A stretch of DNA of 6,352 nucleotides from Verrucomicrobia bacterium UBA740 (lineage in GTDB: Bacteria > Verrucomicrobiota > Kiritimatiellia > RFP12 > UBA1067): the NCBI GenBank assembly GCA_002298665.1, contig DBKW01000090.1, forward strand, positions 14,525 to 20,876, given 5' to 3'. The notes below the pieces were generated by a model. The model was not told where the DNA came from, did no database searches, and worked only from the letters and a program-made list of their open reading frames with translations. Positions 5,711 through 6,352 of the stretch are shown in pieces; position 1 is the stretch's first letter; the number at the start of each line of letters is the position of its first letter. A program made the translations under genes and the position numbers.

Positions 5711-6352
5711 TTATTTTTGCGCAAATGTGATGGACGCGTGGTAGCTCTGGAGGGAGCGCACTTCGCCCTTGCCGTGCCGCGCCGAAGCGATGCCTTCCGC
5801 CGCGGCGCTGGCCGCCGCGAGCGTCGTCAGATACGGCACGCGGTACTTGATCGCCGCCTGGCGGATGCGGCAGTCGTCCGCCCGCGCGTCGCGCCGTCCG
5901 CTCGGTGTGTTGACGATCAGCTTGACCGCGCGGTTCTTGATGGCGTCCAACACGTCCGGCCGGCCCTCGCCGATCTTCGCGACGACCGTGCAGGCGACGC
6001 CCTGCGCCGACAGAAACGCCGCGGTGCCCTCCGTCGCCACGATTTCATCGCCGAGCGCCGCGAAATCCTTCGCGGCCTGGACGCCGTCGGGCGTCTTCTC
6101 GCTCAGCGAGAACAGGACCTTGCCCTTCTCGGTCGGGAGCGGGGAACCGGCGGCCTCCTGAGACTTGTAGTAGGCCAGCCCGAACGTCTCCGCGAGTCCG
6201 AGGACTTCGCCCGTCGAGCGCATCTCCGGACCCAGGACGGGGTCGACCTCCGGGAACTTTTCGAACGGGAGAACCGCTTCCTTCACGCCAAAATACGGAA
6301 TGATCTTTTCGCGGTCCAGCCCCAGGCCCGGCACCGTCGCGCCCAGCATGAG
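5711..6352 (-). CDS. carB: Carbamoyl phosphate synthase large subunit, C-terminal part
   Basis: The last 213 residues of CarB are visible; the gene starts beyond the right edge and ends at TAA (5713-5711). CarB makes carbamoyl phosphate from bicarbonate, ammonia delivered by CarA, and two ATP, feeding pyrimidine and arginine synthesis. The visible part begins at the end of the second ATP-grasp half, with VKEAVLPFEKFPEVDPVLGP and then EMRSTGEVLG, a CarB signature. It then runs into the methylglyoxal-synthase-like allosteric domain: GKVLFSLSEKTPDG, ATEGTAAFL, KIGEGRPDVLDAIKN, LIVNTPSG, DDCRIRQAAIKYRVPYLTT and a terminal helix. This domain binds regulators such as UMP and ornithine in the E. coli enzyme. 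The end is intact and of normal extent. It is the first visible gene of the string and pairs logically with pyrK and pyrD downstream. Confidence 0.96.
   Translation of the reverse strand, partial: LMLGATVPGLGLDREKIIPYFGVKEAVLPFEKFPEVDPVLGPEMRSTGEVLGLAETFGLAYYKSQEAAGSPLPTEKGKVLFSLSEKTPDGVQAAKDFAALGDEIVATEGTAAFLSAQGVACTVVAKIGEGRPDVLDAIKNRAVKLIVNTPSGRRDARADDCRIRQAAIKYRVPYLTTLAAASAAAEGIASARHGKGEVRSLQSYHASITFAQK

Noticed and set aside
5698..5712. Inverted repeat AAACAA-TTC-TTGTTT at the carB stop
   Set aside because: It is AT-only apart from one C/G pair, with a 3-nt loop, and overlaps the stop codon in a short gap before galE's ribosome site. It is too weak to be a terminator and probably chance.

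Overview
The window is GC-rich (roughly 60% by eye) chromosomal DNA from a Gram-negative-type bacterium, shown by the LptF/LptG-family lipopolysaccharide-export permease. The mix of a two-subunit class 1B dihydroorotate dehydrogenase, a secreted SUMF1/FGE-domain protein with a coiled coil and a Pro/Ala-rich uracil-glycosylase-like protein would fit the Planctomycetota-Verrucomicrobiota-Kiritimatiellota group. That placement is inference and cannot be proven from this window. No rRNA, tRNA, CRISPR array, transposase or integrase is visible.

From right to left, the minus strand carries one tight gene string: the 3' end of carB (5711-6352), galE (5680-5643 onward to 4643), a degenerate uracil-DNA-glycosylase-fold protein (4646-4035), pyrK (4038-3271), pyrD (3255-2311) and an LptF/LptG permease (2314-1214). 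The junctions are a 30-nt gap with a good ribosome site, then GTGA, ATGA, a 15-nt gap holding a ribosome site, and ATGA. This pattern suggests one translationally coupled operon. It combines carbamoyl phosphate synthesis and orotate formation (de novo UMP) with UDP-sugar epimerisation and envelope glycolipid export, so it may run from UMP towards nucleotide sugars and the outer membrane.

Left of the operon, positions 895-1184 on the plus strand hold a decayed YfcE-type metallophosphoesterase. Its two ends are recognisable, but it has lost its start codon, its centre, two metal-ligand histidines and its reading frame. A perfect extended -10 box (TGnTATAAT) sits just in front of it. Beyond that, divergent on the minus strand, is the N-terminal part of a secreted or membrane-anchored protein with a coiled coil and an FGE-sulfatase (SUMF1) domain (757 to 1), cut off by the window edge.

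The most interesting points are the YfcE remnant, the UDG-fold protein lacking its catalytic motifs inside a pyrimidine operon, and the cysteine at the substrate-gating position of GalE, which predicts activity on UDP-GlcNAc/GalNAc as well as UDP-Glc/Gal. I saw no clearly new multi-gene system.
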